Shown here piece after piece: positions 1-23,946 of a DNA stretch of 64,000 nucleotides. Positions within the stretch are counted from its first letter, which is position 1; each line of letters begins with the position of its first letter. The notes under the pieces were generated by a model. It was not told where the DNA came from, searched no databases, and was given only the letters and a program-made list of their open reading frames with translations. The DNA is from Echiichthys vipera (Eukaryota > Chordata > Actinopteri > Perciformes > Trachinidae). Position numbers and translations under genes: made by a program. The stretch covers positions 17,654,241 through 17,718,240 of the forward strand of contig OY829659.1 in assembly GCA_963691815.1 (NCBI GenBank), read 5' to 3'.

Positions 1-125
1 GATTCACTTCCAAAGCTGTCCACCAAGAGTTAAAAGAAAAATAATCATAAAACTGAGGCTGTTATATGGCAGTAGCCTGGGTACTGCATGCAGGCTTTAT
101 TTACATCACATATATACACTGCACT

Positions 126-325
126 ACATCAAAATTTCTTTGGAGAACAAATTATTAATGATTTATTTATTCAAAAAAATAAAGGTTTTTGTTGAAGTGC
201 CTTAGTGCTTTAAAAAACATGCTAGTACATCAGTGGTATAGTGACAGCGGATAGTTATTATTTATCATTATTAACTTCAGAATAAATCAAGTATTAACTT
301 GTTGTCTAATTTTGATCTCCAGTGT
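126..325. mobile_element. MITE-like remnant of a Tc1/mariner element
   Basis: The right end, TTTTGATCTCCAGTGTA, and the left end, with GGAGAACAAATTATTAAT, match the outer ends of the larger Tc1-derived element at 4459-5643. The middle (about 190-250) resembles the non-coding segment just inside that element's ends. No transposase sequence remains. I read it as an internally deleted, non-autonomous copy of the same family. Confidence 0.6.
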
Positions 326-2099
326 ATATATAAAGTCCAGTTTCTATATCCACTGGGTCTCCAAATTGCTCTATTAAAATACATTCGATCCAAGGATATA
401 GGCTACAGAGAGCAAAGGGTGTTACTGTCATTTACAGAAGTGTAACCAGTGGTTTACACAGAATATAAACCTATAAAGAAACATTATCACAAGTATTCTA
501 ATATATTTAAATCTCTGGATGATATCAGTATTTCTGGCTGTGGAATGTGACAAACATATATAGCTAACAGTATATTGTCTAGATTTTAGGAATATCATCA
601 ATAACATTATGGTTCTCTATGTAACATTGAAAGTAAATATGTCATTACATAAAATGTATCTGTTTCATATTGTTTACACTTCTTTATATTATAAGTATAA
701 ATATGCCATATGTTCTCATATAAAATAAAAACAGTACATGGGAAGTTTGCCATTTTGAAATCAAAGTGAAAGTAGATATTCACTTTGAAATGCCATAAAA
801 AACAACTTTATTGAAGAAACGCAAGAAAAGCAACATACCTTAGTGATTGAGTAAGAATATTTATTGTCTCTACCCCCCACTGTTAGTAACCTATAATCTA
901 CAGGTTCGCATACACAAAGGTTTCACATGGTGACTGTTAAGGATAATAGGGATGAGTTAAAAACACACATTTCAATTAGTAGTATATTCATAAAAATGTA
1001 TTGGCAATGCTGGCTATTAGTTCAATAAAAAAAAATATGATAGAAACAGTATAAGGTCAATATACCACACACACTTCTGAATCTTTTAAACAAAGAAAAC
1101 CCTCAAGACAACCATTTTGTGCTGTATAAGAGAGGCTCGGAAATACCCAGTTTCCAGTGTGCAAAGGCTCCTAGTGGCTTTTTTTATATCTTCTGAAGGA
1201 AAGTGTAACTACTTCTGAAGTTAGCAAAGCACCATTTCTAAACACATGGTTTAGAAATGGTGTGAACGGTGCTTCATGTAGAGGAAAGGTGGTGTTTGCT
1301 ATCAGTCAGATTTACAGACGCGTTTGCACTTAAACCACCTTGGTAGTGTTGTTGACTCAGGGGCATGTCTTGAAAAGCTTCTGAGGAAGTCTGTGCAATT
1401 TCATTGCCCCTGTCTAAGTAGGTTCAGCAAATTTCCACTTTTTAGTATTATGAACTGAATTTTGGTAATGTCACTCACATCAATCCATCACTTCAAGTCA
1501 CCATTAACGTATAGGTCTCTTTAAAATACATGGAACAAAAAATGTTCAATGACAATACCACTGAAAGTCTAAAAATATAAAAATAAAGCCCCATTCAACA
1601 GCTCCACATACTGCCTATTGTCTGCCTCTCTTCTGGTTGTTATCTAAACACTCTAAAAACCTTGATATATGTGCTTTACAGAGGCACTGATAAAACTTGG
1701 CAAGACTGTGTGCCACGTGAGAAATATTGTTTTCTCCGGTCACAGAACTTCCTAATTTTCTTCTCACCTTGGTCAAACTCCTTTTCTGTCACCCATACTG
1801 TATCTTACAGCTAAGGAAACTTGCGTCACATTTCGTTATTGCATTAAAGTAAATCAGAGTCCTGTTTTTTTACAAGAGGAAGGAAGCTTCTACTGTATGT
1901 TCTGCCTAATGATTACATGATATTTCCAACTCAGTCAATGGAATATTTCAAAAGAGGAATGTTACAAATGTGTCCAGTGCAAGACTTGCTCAATAGTCAC
2001 AAAGTTCCTCATGGCTCTGTAAAAGGAATCAGAAGGTTTCGAGAGAATCGCTGATGTGAACTAATACGAAACAAAACTTAAAATTTGTTTTGGTTTAGA

Positions 2100-2455
2100 G
2101 ATCCCATAAATGTTCAGTTTTAGCACCTGTCTCTTTAAGCCCCCCTTCGGAAAAATTCCAGTTTGTTCTGATTGGTCAGAGTTTCTGGGTCTTCTGCATC
2201 TGCGCTCTCTGCATCACTGCATGGTCATTACAGCCGTGAAAGACTGTAACGTCACTATAGCAACACTTTCTACCTATAAATAGTATAGTTGTGACATCAC
2301 AACCGTACAGTTTCTGAATACGGGCTGTGTGTTTTTCTCTGTGTATTGAGCATTTTGATACTTTCACAGTATTTCTATAGTACACTGACCTGCTTTACAA
2401 TCAAAAAAGACGTGGAAATCTCACTTGTTACAATATGGGACCTTTAAAGTCTCAT
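2100..2455 (-). mobile_element. Non-autonomous TIR element, truncated copy
   Basis: Reading on the minus strand from about 2450, the sequence starts CTTTAAAGGTCCCATATTG and continues with motifs such as TTCAGAAACTG. The same order is seen on the plus strand from 51433. The far end is not clear, so this copy seems truncated. Matching copies at two places in one window indicate a dispersed family. Confidence 0.55.
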
Positions 2456-3314
2456 TTGATTAATGTTCAATTCTAAAATATTTTAAGATTAATTGATTTT
2501 TATAACCCAAAAGTGCCTGTGGCCTCCCTCTCAGGCTCCATTCAGCCCCAATACATAAGCAAACATACAACCACCAATGAAGTAAAGCAAACTGTGTGAA
2601 GCCTGAGAGGCAAAACATGGGCAAAAAAAGTCTACAGCGCACTCTCTGTTGTTCATAAAGCTTATCACTTTGAACACACGACAGAGACACCCTAATGTTA
2701 CGTAGCCACAGTAAGAATAAAAATATGACTAGACGTTGCTCCATTACACAATGAATGGAAGCCACAATATGTCACTACTCAGTGTTGTGGCTCCATGAAA
2801 TGGGCCTTTATACAAACCTGCTTCATGTAAATTAATAAAGTGTAGATATGTAAGAAATTGAGAGCCCACATGGAAATAGCGGAAGTGGAATGTTTTGTTC
2901 TGTTCTGCTGACATGTGAAATATTAATTCACACTGGTTGTCATGGTGACTTAAAAAAAAACCCCAGCAACAATTAGCAGTAAATCCGCCTAACACCCTTT
3001 AATTATCTTGTCCTCCTTTTCTCTCCCTATCACAGTTTTCCCACCTGATCATTCATCCCAAAATATTAAAATAGTTTCACTTCCACAAGAAGGATGAGTC
3101 CTCTATCAACACATTCCCCTCTTATTTCTTGTACACTCTCCTTTTTTTTAATAAGTCATCCCTCTTATCAGAACTCTCCCTGTTCTCCCTAGCCGGTCTT
3201 TACTTCAGCTACAATCCAGTCATCTCTTTATATCCGTCACCATAACAACCACAAATGTTCTGACAGATTTGCTGGCACTGCAGTGAGAGGTGAAGCCTCA
3301 GAGGGAGAGCAAGC

Positions 3315-3317
<3 letters not shown>

Positions 3318-3402
<85 letters not shown>
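3318..3402. repeat. (GA)n microsatellite
   Basis: Uninterrupted GA dinucleotide tract of about 85 bases in the downstream flank of pld2. The Arg-Glu and Ser-Leu open frames across it are artefacts of the repeat. Confidence 0.98.
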
Positions 3403-3407
<5 letters not shown>

Positions 3408-3885
3408 GGCGCCACCCACCTATCCAAAACCTTGTACCAATAAATGTACACTATGTTCCCAGTTCATGTGAGATGCTTGATTTCAAATAGAAACTCGCAA
3501 TCCTCTCCTGACTCATACAATAATTTGTGTGTTGAACGCCACTGTCAGCCCTGCAGTGCAGATCGCACTGTAGCGCAAGTTATGAAGCAGACGCCATCAT
3601 CATGAACAAACTGGCCAGTGCATGTTAATCTACTGTTCTAAATCATGATACAATCTACATTTCAGTGTTATGTTCAGACAAGCTTATCGTCAGTATGAGA
3701 ACACAGTATAAAAAACATCAATGATGCACAAAGAAATGCTGTTGATGTATTTTCCACACCATTGATGTGCTTGCCTTGTAACTACCTTAGTGTACTGTGC
3801 TTGACATTAGAAACTACAAGGAGGAGCATGTGGTGCAGTAGCCCTTTAGCAGTTATGTAGTGGTCTGATCTGGGCTGAGCTGTGG

Positions 3886-16128
<12,243 letters not shown>

Positions 16129-16156
16129 CACACCGTAGGAGCTAGTGCCAGCTGCC
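16129..16156 (-). other. pld2: 5' UTR part of the first coding exon of pld2
   Basis: A good acceptor (TGTCTTTACACCAG) precedes position 16156, and 28 bases separate it from the initiator ATG at 16128. So at least one non-coding exon should lie upstream. The frame also runs open through the intron, but that upstream stretch has no protein similarity. Confidence 0.6.
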
Positions 16157-16439
16157 CTGGTGTAAAGACAAACAGAAAGGGTTTTTTTTACATTTACAGT
16201 GCAGAGCCTGTGCACCTTCTCACCGCTAAGCATACATTATGTGCACTACAGTGGAATGCATGAGAAAGTGGCGTAACAATCAAACAGATGTGAAACTGAG
16301 ACCAATCTCTTCGTACAGGTCACTGCAGATTGAGATTTCAAAGTCACCAGCTTGAAGTTTACAGCATTTTATCCCCTCAAATAATAAACAGTAAGGTGAT
16401 GGAGTATTCCAGAAAAGGCAAAAGTGATATATAAAAGTA

Positions 16440-16448
<9 letters not shown>

Positions 16449-16488
<40 letters not shown>
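16449..16488. repeat. (TA)n microsatellite
   Basis: TA tract of about 40 bases upstream of the first coding exon of pld2, preceded by an A-run. Confidence 0.95.
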
Positions 16489-16496
<8 letters not shown>

Positions 16497-17216
16497 TATG
16501 TGCCATGTTTTGCACATGAAATTTGAAGCAATTTGTGAACCATATACTTGCAGTAATCATTTGATTGAGCAAAAATCGTCATATTTTTGGTATCAGTAAT
16601 TATACTGTTAATTCTAACTACTACTGCTTACTAATACTGTAGTAGTAGAAGTGCATGAACTAAAAATAAAGTCAGTAGATGAAGCACACTCAGCGGTAGT
16701 TGCTTGCATTAGATGACTGAGTAACAGTAGCAAAAGCAGCACTGAACTGGTACCACCAGCCCGAGTAATTAAAAACAACACAGCTATGTTATCTGGGGAT
16801 GGAGTTAAATATCTAAAGGAGCTGGAGAGTGGGTGAAATAAACTGACAGGACGAGCAGGTCATTGAAGTGAACCTAATCTTTGAGGAGAGCTACAATCGT
16901 GATCACACGAGGAGAGGCGTTCAACTCAGTATCAGAACATTTAACAACAGGCTATTGTAGTATTAGAAGAACCACTGTTACAATGCCATAAACGTGTAAC
17001 AGTAAAAATTCATACATCGCAGGCATGTTGTGGCATTCACCTGTTGGTCAGGTCATCGACACTGCGACACACGAGAAGTCTAGGACACAGCTACTGGCAG
17101 AAAAGGGCGTGTGTGTGAACCCTTTTGTATAGTGTGTGGGTAGATATCTTTGAATGGCTGAGTGTTTCCTAGGCAACGAGGCAACGAGGGAGGGGGGGGT
17201 GAGTGTGTGAAGGAAG

Positions 17217-17296
<80 letters not shown>

Positions 17297-17318
17297 AATA
17301 GTAGTAGTAGTAGTAGAA
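17217..17318. repeat. Imperfect (GA)n followed by (GTA)n
   Basis: GA tract with scattered GAAA interruptions to about 17293, followed by a short GTA/TAG triplet run. The open frames through it are repeat artefacts. Confidence 0.95.
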
Positions 17319-18072
17319 GACAAAAAAAACTATTGCAACTGTTGTTATAAGATGGTATTTCCTGTACACTCATAGGTTTCTTATTGAGTTTAAATTTCTT
17401 TGAGTTTAAATATCTGTTGAAGAATGTTAATAACAGCTTAACTGTTAAGCCGTGATTTCCATGAAAACGTTGTGTTTTCATTGTTATGAAACCCATGTTA
17501 GGGCCATTTCTAGATCCTTTCTGCACGCTTTTTTGTTGTTGTTTCCACTGAGCATACATAATGTTCAGTAAACTAATTAAAAATGATTACTTTTACCCTT
17601 TAAGGCAGAAACGTCCAGTGTTGACTTCACAAGATATTCTTGTTTTTTGTTTGTTGGGAGTGAAACTGTGTCTACACTATTTACTCAGGCTTCCTACCTG
17701 CGAAATACAACACTACACCCACACAGGGCTCTCTACAACATGAACCAAATTGGCGAGAAGAGAGTGTTTTTACTGAAAGCCACGCCACATCTTACACACA
17801 AACAAATGGTTGTAGGAACATAAATCTTTGTGTGTGTTGTTCTACACACCTTTTGATCAACAACACTGGATCAGTAACCAACTCATGTTGCCAGCAGCAG
17901 TGACAGACTCAGATTTAAAGCCCCTATGTGTAGGATCTGTCTTTCTTCTATGAACGAAACCTTATTGCACCAGAATAATTGAAAAGTTGCTATAATCACA
18001 TGAAATACTCCTGTTTTTACGACTGACCTCTATATCCGACTCTCTCTGATGATGTAGAGGTTTACTCAGGGT

Positions 18073-18560
18073 AGGGCGGCTGCACATTTAATCAAATATT
18101 ACGTGTGATCACAATTTTAGCTTCCCACAATTAAATGAACATGATCGGTTGCAATGTCGACATGTAAAATGCATGCTCTGCTTGTCGTTATCAAATCAAC
18201 CGTTCCATAAAGTAGCAGCCGTCCACCAGCGATCAAGATGGGCGGTCAAGATGTTTTGGCTTCACTTTTTGGGAAGCTAGCTGCAGTCCAGAGTAGAAGA
18301 GTAATATACAACAGAGAGGGTACAGTTTTATTCTGCTTCTAGGAGATGCACTGTATTCAGGTGAAGAAGGACCCTATTTTACCTCTTATTCTGATGCAAG
18401 GTTTTTGTTAATGTAGCACCACGTACAAGTTAAAGCGGTGCTATGTTTATTTATATGTGACAGCCAAATAAAAAATATTTGGTCCCTAATCATAGTAAAT
18501 AATCTTGATCATAACATTGGACAAAAAACAAGAGTGATTATGGTGATTGTGCAGCCCCAG
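18073..18560. mobile_element. hAT-like non-autonomous element
   Basis: It opens GGGCGGCTGCACATTTAATC and closes GATTGTGCAGCCCC, so the ends are inverted copies around GGCTGCACA. The interior is AT-rich with no reading frame. The GGGCTGCACAAT end is familiar from fish hAT-type repeats. That family assignment comes from memory, not from a search. Confidence 0.55.
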
Positions 18561-19746
18561 CTCTGCATCTACAGATGAACTCTTGAACTCTTCCAGGTCT
18601 AACCAGCACAAAACTGATCACATTTTACAGTTCATTTTGGATTTGCTTTGATGTTGTCATGACTAGAACTGGCACATATCAGAATATGATTTGATTCAGT
18701 CAGTATTATGCTTTAAGTTAGACTATGCTATTAAATTATGAAATGTTACGTTAAAGAAATTACACCTCAAGCAAAGCTCATTCCTCTATCTGTGCCTTCT
18801 TATGGGGGAAGCAAGGTTCATGCAGTGTATGATTGATTGTTGATATATTTTTTGAATAACTTAGTCCAGTCTACACACGTTTATGTCCCCTGCTGTAGGG
18901 GAAAGGCACGTTTACACAATGAACCGGATCTTTTAGAAACATGTGCATGTGGCCTTTAAAGACACCAGCCTGACCAACTGAACATAATCTATGGAGGCAG
19001 ACTCCCAGTGATAAGATCAGAATATGTGTCATAGATTCCTACACGTCTAAAACAACAGTGCTGCTGACTCAACTAGTTCCCTGTGCTGGTGCCCATCGGA
19101 TTTCCTCAAATCTGCACAATTGTCTCCTTAAATAGACTATTCGTGACTGATTCTACCCTTAAACGCGTTTAAACACATCACACAAACTGACAACGGAGTC
19201 GCGAGGTTTTTTAAGATTTAATTTTGAAGATAAAGGCACACTTTTGCCTCTTTTTTTAAGAGTTGATGGAAGTTAAAATACGACTGTAGCCTACAATGTG
19301 CTACTGCTCCACCAGGACGTGATCTCTTTCCTTTTACACCTGAATCAGTTTGAGACCCTTTCTTAACTGAACAGAGGCAACAGTGTATCCACTGTATGCA
19401 GTCACAGTAAGTCTCCGGATGTAAAGGGTGCTGGCTGAAAATGCTGAAAGCGAAGTTTTGTCGTCTCCACCCATGAAATCCCGATTTCCTTCAGCGTCGC
19501 ATTCCGCGCAGACACAGTTCAAAAGTACGCCACAAATGTCACCTGGCGAAAGGAAGTAACCCCGAAAACAGCACACCGACAGTAGCTAAATATATGTAAT
19601 TACATATGTGCCTCGATGGAGTGAAACCCGCAGCTGGACGTTTTTAGGCTACATCAGGCAATGCTGCGACAGATCAGGCAGATGAGTGCAAACAACACAC
19701 GTCTACTTTACAGCCTACTTTAGGCCTGTACATGAAGGCTACTTAC

Positions 19747-19800
19747 TTTCAGATCAGACACCGCCGCCACTCAGAAACACACAGCTACTCCGGGATAAAA
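19747..19800 (-). promoter_or_regulatory. Candidate pld2 core promoter and non-coding exon 1
   Basis: On the minus strand a TTTTATC box (19800-19794) is followed about 45 bases later by a consensus donor, CTGAAA|GTAAGT, with the cut after 19747. The short exon between them contains a GGCGGCGG run. This could splice to the acceptor at 16157. The distance and strand fit pld2, but the box is weak and no transcript was seen, so this is a proposal only. Confidence 0.3.
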
Positions 19801-22800
19801 GCAGCCCTCCGTTTCATTGTATCCAGCTGGAGAGTTCATTTGTATTCCCCGTAGGTGATGACCGGGTGTGCACACTGTAGTCCCTCCCATGTCCGCTGGG
19901 ACAGAGTTAAGTGTAGTGTAAAGACAGAGGCAAAAAGACATGGGAAATGTCTTGATATGTGGCTGCTTTGTCACAGAAGGAAGCTCATGTTTGCTTCTGT
20001 TTTGAAAGGGTTTTTTTATTTTATTTGTGACTTTTTTGAAGCTGTGACGCAAGTGGACTGCCAGTTCACACGGAGCGTAAGATGTATGCAAAGAGACTGG
20101 GGGAAAAACAAGTCCCGACTGGACGCCGTGGGGGGGCACACGCAGGAATGCAGGTAGATACTCAGATGGACCCGCAGTCAGAGAAACCAGTGACACTACT
20201 TATCTGCAACGAGAAGCGTGAATCTCGGAACATATCACGAGATTTCCGGTTATTATTTTCAAAATTAAAAATTTGCTAGCGATTTTTTTTGTTTTTGTTT
20301 AAACACAAACTCACATTTGATATGTAGCCTAAAACTTTACAGATAGTGCTTGAATTGAATCAACAACAAAAAAACGACACAACTTTGGGGAATTTAACTA
20401 TGGGATTTAACAAACAAGTGGATTTACCGGAAGTACATGTCGCGCCAACTACGTTCAACTTTATTTTATTTTATTTTTTTATTAAAAATTCAGTGCATTA
20501 CATGTAGTACAGTTAAACCTTAAACAAGTGAATCCATTCTTATTACATGCTTGCATATGGATACATAGACGTAAGATTTACATAAAAGTTTAAGCAACAA
20601 ACAAAAAACAACTAAAAAACAAACAAAACAAAGGGAAATCACAGATATTTAAGTGTTTCTTTGTAACCCTGCACTAAAATAGCACAGATAATTGTATAAA
20701 CAGGGATCGTTTCATCGTTTTTTTCCTTCACAAAGGGGCTTCGTAGACGTTAGATGAGCTTTATTTGAGTGTAATATTTTTTTAAACTGTTGCTTTCTTC
20801 CTTGTCATTTTATCAAGGGGTTTGTGTATAATATTTCCCAAGACTTTGCCCTGTTTACCCCACGCTTTACCTTTCGTCTTTTTAAAGATTCAGATTTTAA
20901 GTCATATTTGATCACTATTTAAAACTTCAAAATAATAAATTGGAAAAAACTATTATATGTTTTAGGCATGTCAGATTCACTCCCTTTGTTTAGCAGCAGA
21001 CTCATAGACTGTATAAAAAGCAGACCCCATACCTTTTTGTTTTTGTTATTCTTTATTTCAGTTTTATTGTCCATTTTCATTTACGTTATTATTATTTCTC
21101 AGTGATTCTTGGGATAAGGGACAAAACAGGTTTTGATTTTCATCAAAAGTATGTGGATAGTACATTTTTGTCAAATTATGTTTCGTCTATCCAAACCTGT
21201 TTTGGTTCAACCTCCCAGGTGTAGATTTTTTCCGTATATTGTATGTTTGCTGGATCCTTGCTTGATTTTTGTCAACATCATCAGAAACATAAAAATGCTT
21301 TTTTGAAAATGATTTGAAATGATCTCATCTGAAATATTTCACTCATAAGTTTACACAGTCCCCTATGTAATGCACGTAGGTATTTGTAAAGCCAAAAAAG
21401 TCAACATTTAGTGATTGTAATTGAAATCGTATCATGACATTACATTTGTCTTTAACTTTAAGATCTAACAGTGACATTTTAAAGTATTAAAAATACACAC
21501 GCACATTGGAAATGTTAATCTCTGAACAAATATCCCTCAAGGAATAAAACAGCTAACTTTTCAAGGAAATACTATAAAAATAGAGATCTGACCGAGTTGA
21601 CAAGGCATCATTGGAGTTGACAGGGCTCTGATTGAGTTGACAAATTAAAATTGCAGGGACAATAAAGTGATCACCAACTTGAAAATTGCATTGAAATGTT
21701 TTGAAACATTATGAACTCTCTCAAAACTGTATAGATGAAGACAATACTGTAATAGAAAAAAAAACATCTGATATCATATTTTCCCCCTAAAAAACATCTC
21801 AAAAAGGAGTTTTGTCAACGCAGGGGTCCTGAAATCTTTCAAATCTTTTTGAAATGTAGAACTACATTTAGAAATACATTGTTGGGTATTGTGTATAATT
21901 CTGGGACATGTAAGAAACGTAACGGTTAAATTGAGTCTGTAAAAAACAACAACTCAACAGCTTATGTTTTTGTTGTCAGAAAAAAATACGCTTTTTCTGG
22001 GAAGTAAGGAAAGTGCGACTTGCTGCTGCTCATGGGGGAAATATTGGGTCTCTGTAAATCATAAATAAGAGTGTGGTCTACCTACTTTATATGTAAAGTG
22101 TCTTGAGATAACTTGTTATTATTTGACACTGTTAATAAGATTTAATTGAATTGTAATATACACATTCATGTTTTATTAGAAACGTTTACCCATTCTGATA
22201 TATTTATCCATAGATGAATGGCTAAGTGTGTTGAAACTACATCATTCATCACCACAGACAGGAGGAGCTGAACTGATGATGTAATGGTATGCAAACTGGA
22301 TAGTGATTTGCATGCAGCTATCCAGTCACTGACACAACCGGCCACACCCTTATCACTGCGGTTGGCTGTTCTCCAGAAAATAACGCAATGTAACAGTTTA
22401 TACAGTTAGTATTTTTAATGGAACATTTTGACTGAGGTGGCCTGTTAAAATAATCATCAGGTATAAAAACTTACAGGATATCAGTAAAAACCTGTTTCAT
22501 ACAGTCTTTAGTAAAAAAGATTAGATAAAATAAAAACACAGAACAACTTGATGGTAGTTTGAGGCTCTTAAATAATTTCAGCCAATGAACCTTGGTATGG
22601 TGTGGCACTGCTACAAGCCCTCTCTACTTTGGTGCAATACATTTTCACACCACGCTGAGGTGTTCAAACACACTTACACCGAAAGTCTAATTAGGGATTT
22701 AAACAATAATTTAGGCTACCGCAGTGCATCACTGAGGCTAGGATTTTGAGAATAAAACATCTGAAATTATTGACCTTGCTTAACAATCTTATTTAACCTT

Positions 22801-23484
22801 TTCTGTGTTAAGCATCCAGTTGTACGGAACATGATGAACAAAATAACCTGCAAATCCAGCCTTATTAAATTGGTCTATGCCTTTTTTTTGTACATACTGT
22901 ACAAAGCACTTAGAGAATAAGAGTTTTTCATATTCTCGCAGCTGTAAAGAGGATGGACATAATGAACTTGAAAAGTTAGAAGTTTAAATGATTAAACTCA
23001 ATGAATAGGACAGGTGCACTATATCATGACTTTACAAGTTATACGATTTTCTTTTGCTAATTGTTTATGTGCACTTCCTGTTATAAGGTTACCATTGAGG
23101 AGTTTTATATTAAAGTTTCAGCAGAGCATATTTTCACACTTTGTAATCAACTGATTAAGCAAGTCTCGATGCACAAAATAAAATATTTATTTAAAAAACA
23201 TGACACAATTAATCAAGACAAATGTTCCCCCTGAGCCAACTACCTCTAACAAGACTAATAAACAAGTCATAGTTAGAAGACTAAGGCTTTGATTCAGAGT
23301 TGGCTGGCTCCAGTTACATGCAGGTTCTCCACATAAGACATAGCACATGCAGGGAAATCGGTCCAGACTTTATCAGATGTGTTTTGCAGTGTGATACATG
23401 GACAATTTTTATAAGCCCATAAAAGATGGACAACTTTAACACATCACATGTAAATAAATTCAGTTTATCGGTTAAAGAACATTC
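19801..23484. other. Intergenic region between pld2 and chrne
   Basis: No coding exon is supported. A LINE 3' end lies at about 22020-22165. The short open frames at 19855-20279 have no recognisable content, and both strands are open there. I see nothing else I can name. Confidence 0.5.
22020..22165 (+). mobile_element. 3' end of a LINE retrotransposon
   Basis: It contains GAGTGTGGTCTACCTACTTT, TGTAAAGTGTCTTGAGATAA and a degenerate TAATAAGATTTAATTGAATTG tail. This order is typical of fish L2-type LINE 3' ends. Only the non-coding tail remains, as expected from 5' truncated insertion. Confidence 0.6.
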
Positions 23485-23490
23485 TTTATT
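23485..23490 (-). terminator. chrne: Candidate chrne poly(A) signal
   Basis: AATAAA on the minus strand, about 460 bases after the chrne stop codon. No closer canonical hexamer was found between the stop and this site. Confidence 0.45.
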
Positions 23491-23946
23491 TTGCTATTTA
23501 GAAGCCAGTGCTTATTACTGCATGTGATACAGCACATACTGCTGTCGTAGATTTGATATAAAAGGTTCTTTGCTGCAACAGAAATAACTTCTTTACACCT
23601 ATGACCTGAAGTCTAAACTTGCTTATACTCACACTGTTGAGTAGTTTATGCCACAAAACAAATTGTACAAGAGTGTACTTGAAGGTGATAATAGTGATGA
23701 TTGAACACATCATCTCTTTTTTAACTAGACCTGATCCACTCATGTGATGTATACATCCAAAGAACTTACACTAAGATGAAGAACTTACAACTAAGAAAAT
23801 CCTCAGCTGCCTGGTCACAAAGGTATGTCTGAGCTGCAGACGTGAACACAGACAGACTAACTCAACCCGGAATCTCAGCCTGGGACTCATTATAGACGGC
23901 ATAAGGCACAGTGTCCAATGGAAAAAAAGTTTCATTTCAATTAGTT

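Larger units (their letters stand above)
1..3885. other. pld2 downstream flank and probable 3' UTR
   Basis: No coding exon is supported here. Because pld2 ends at 3886 on the minus strand, the nearest part should be its 3' UTR. No canonical AATAAA occurs close to the stop on the minus strand. ATTAAA variants lie at 3147-3152 and 2998-3003, and AATAAA only at about 856 and 805, so the 3' end is unresolved. The stretch also holds a (GA)n tract and two transposon remnants, listed separately. Short open frames on both strands here have no recognisable protein content. Confidence 0.6.
16157..19746 (-). other. Presumed 5' intron of pld2
   Basis: No coding exon is visible between the first coding exon and the proposed first exon. 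The region holds (TA)n at 16449-16488, (GA)n followed by a short (GTA)n at 17217-17318, and a hAT-like non-autonomous element at about 18073-18560. The rest is AT-rich sequence in which I see nothing. Confidence 0.45.

Noticed and set aside
3209..3490. Arg-Glu and Ser-Leu repeat proteins
   Set aside because: Translations of the (GA)n microsatellite on both strands, with no coding signal.
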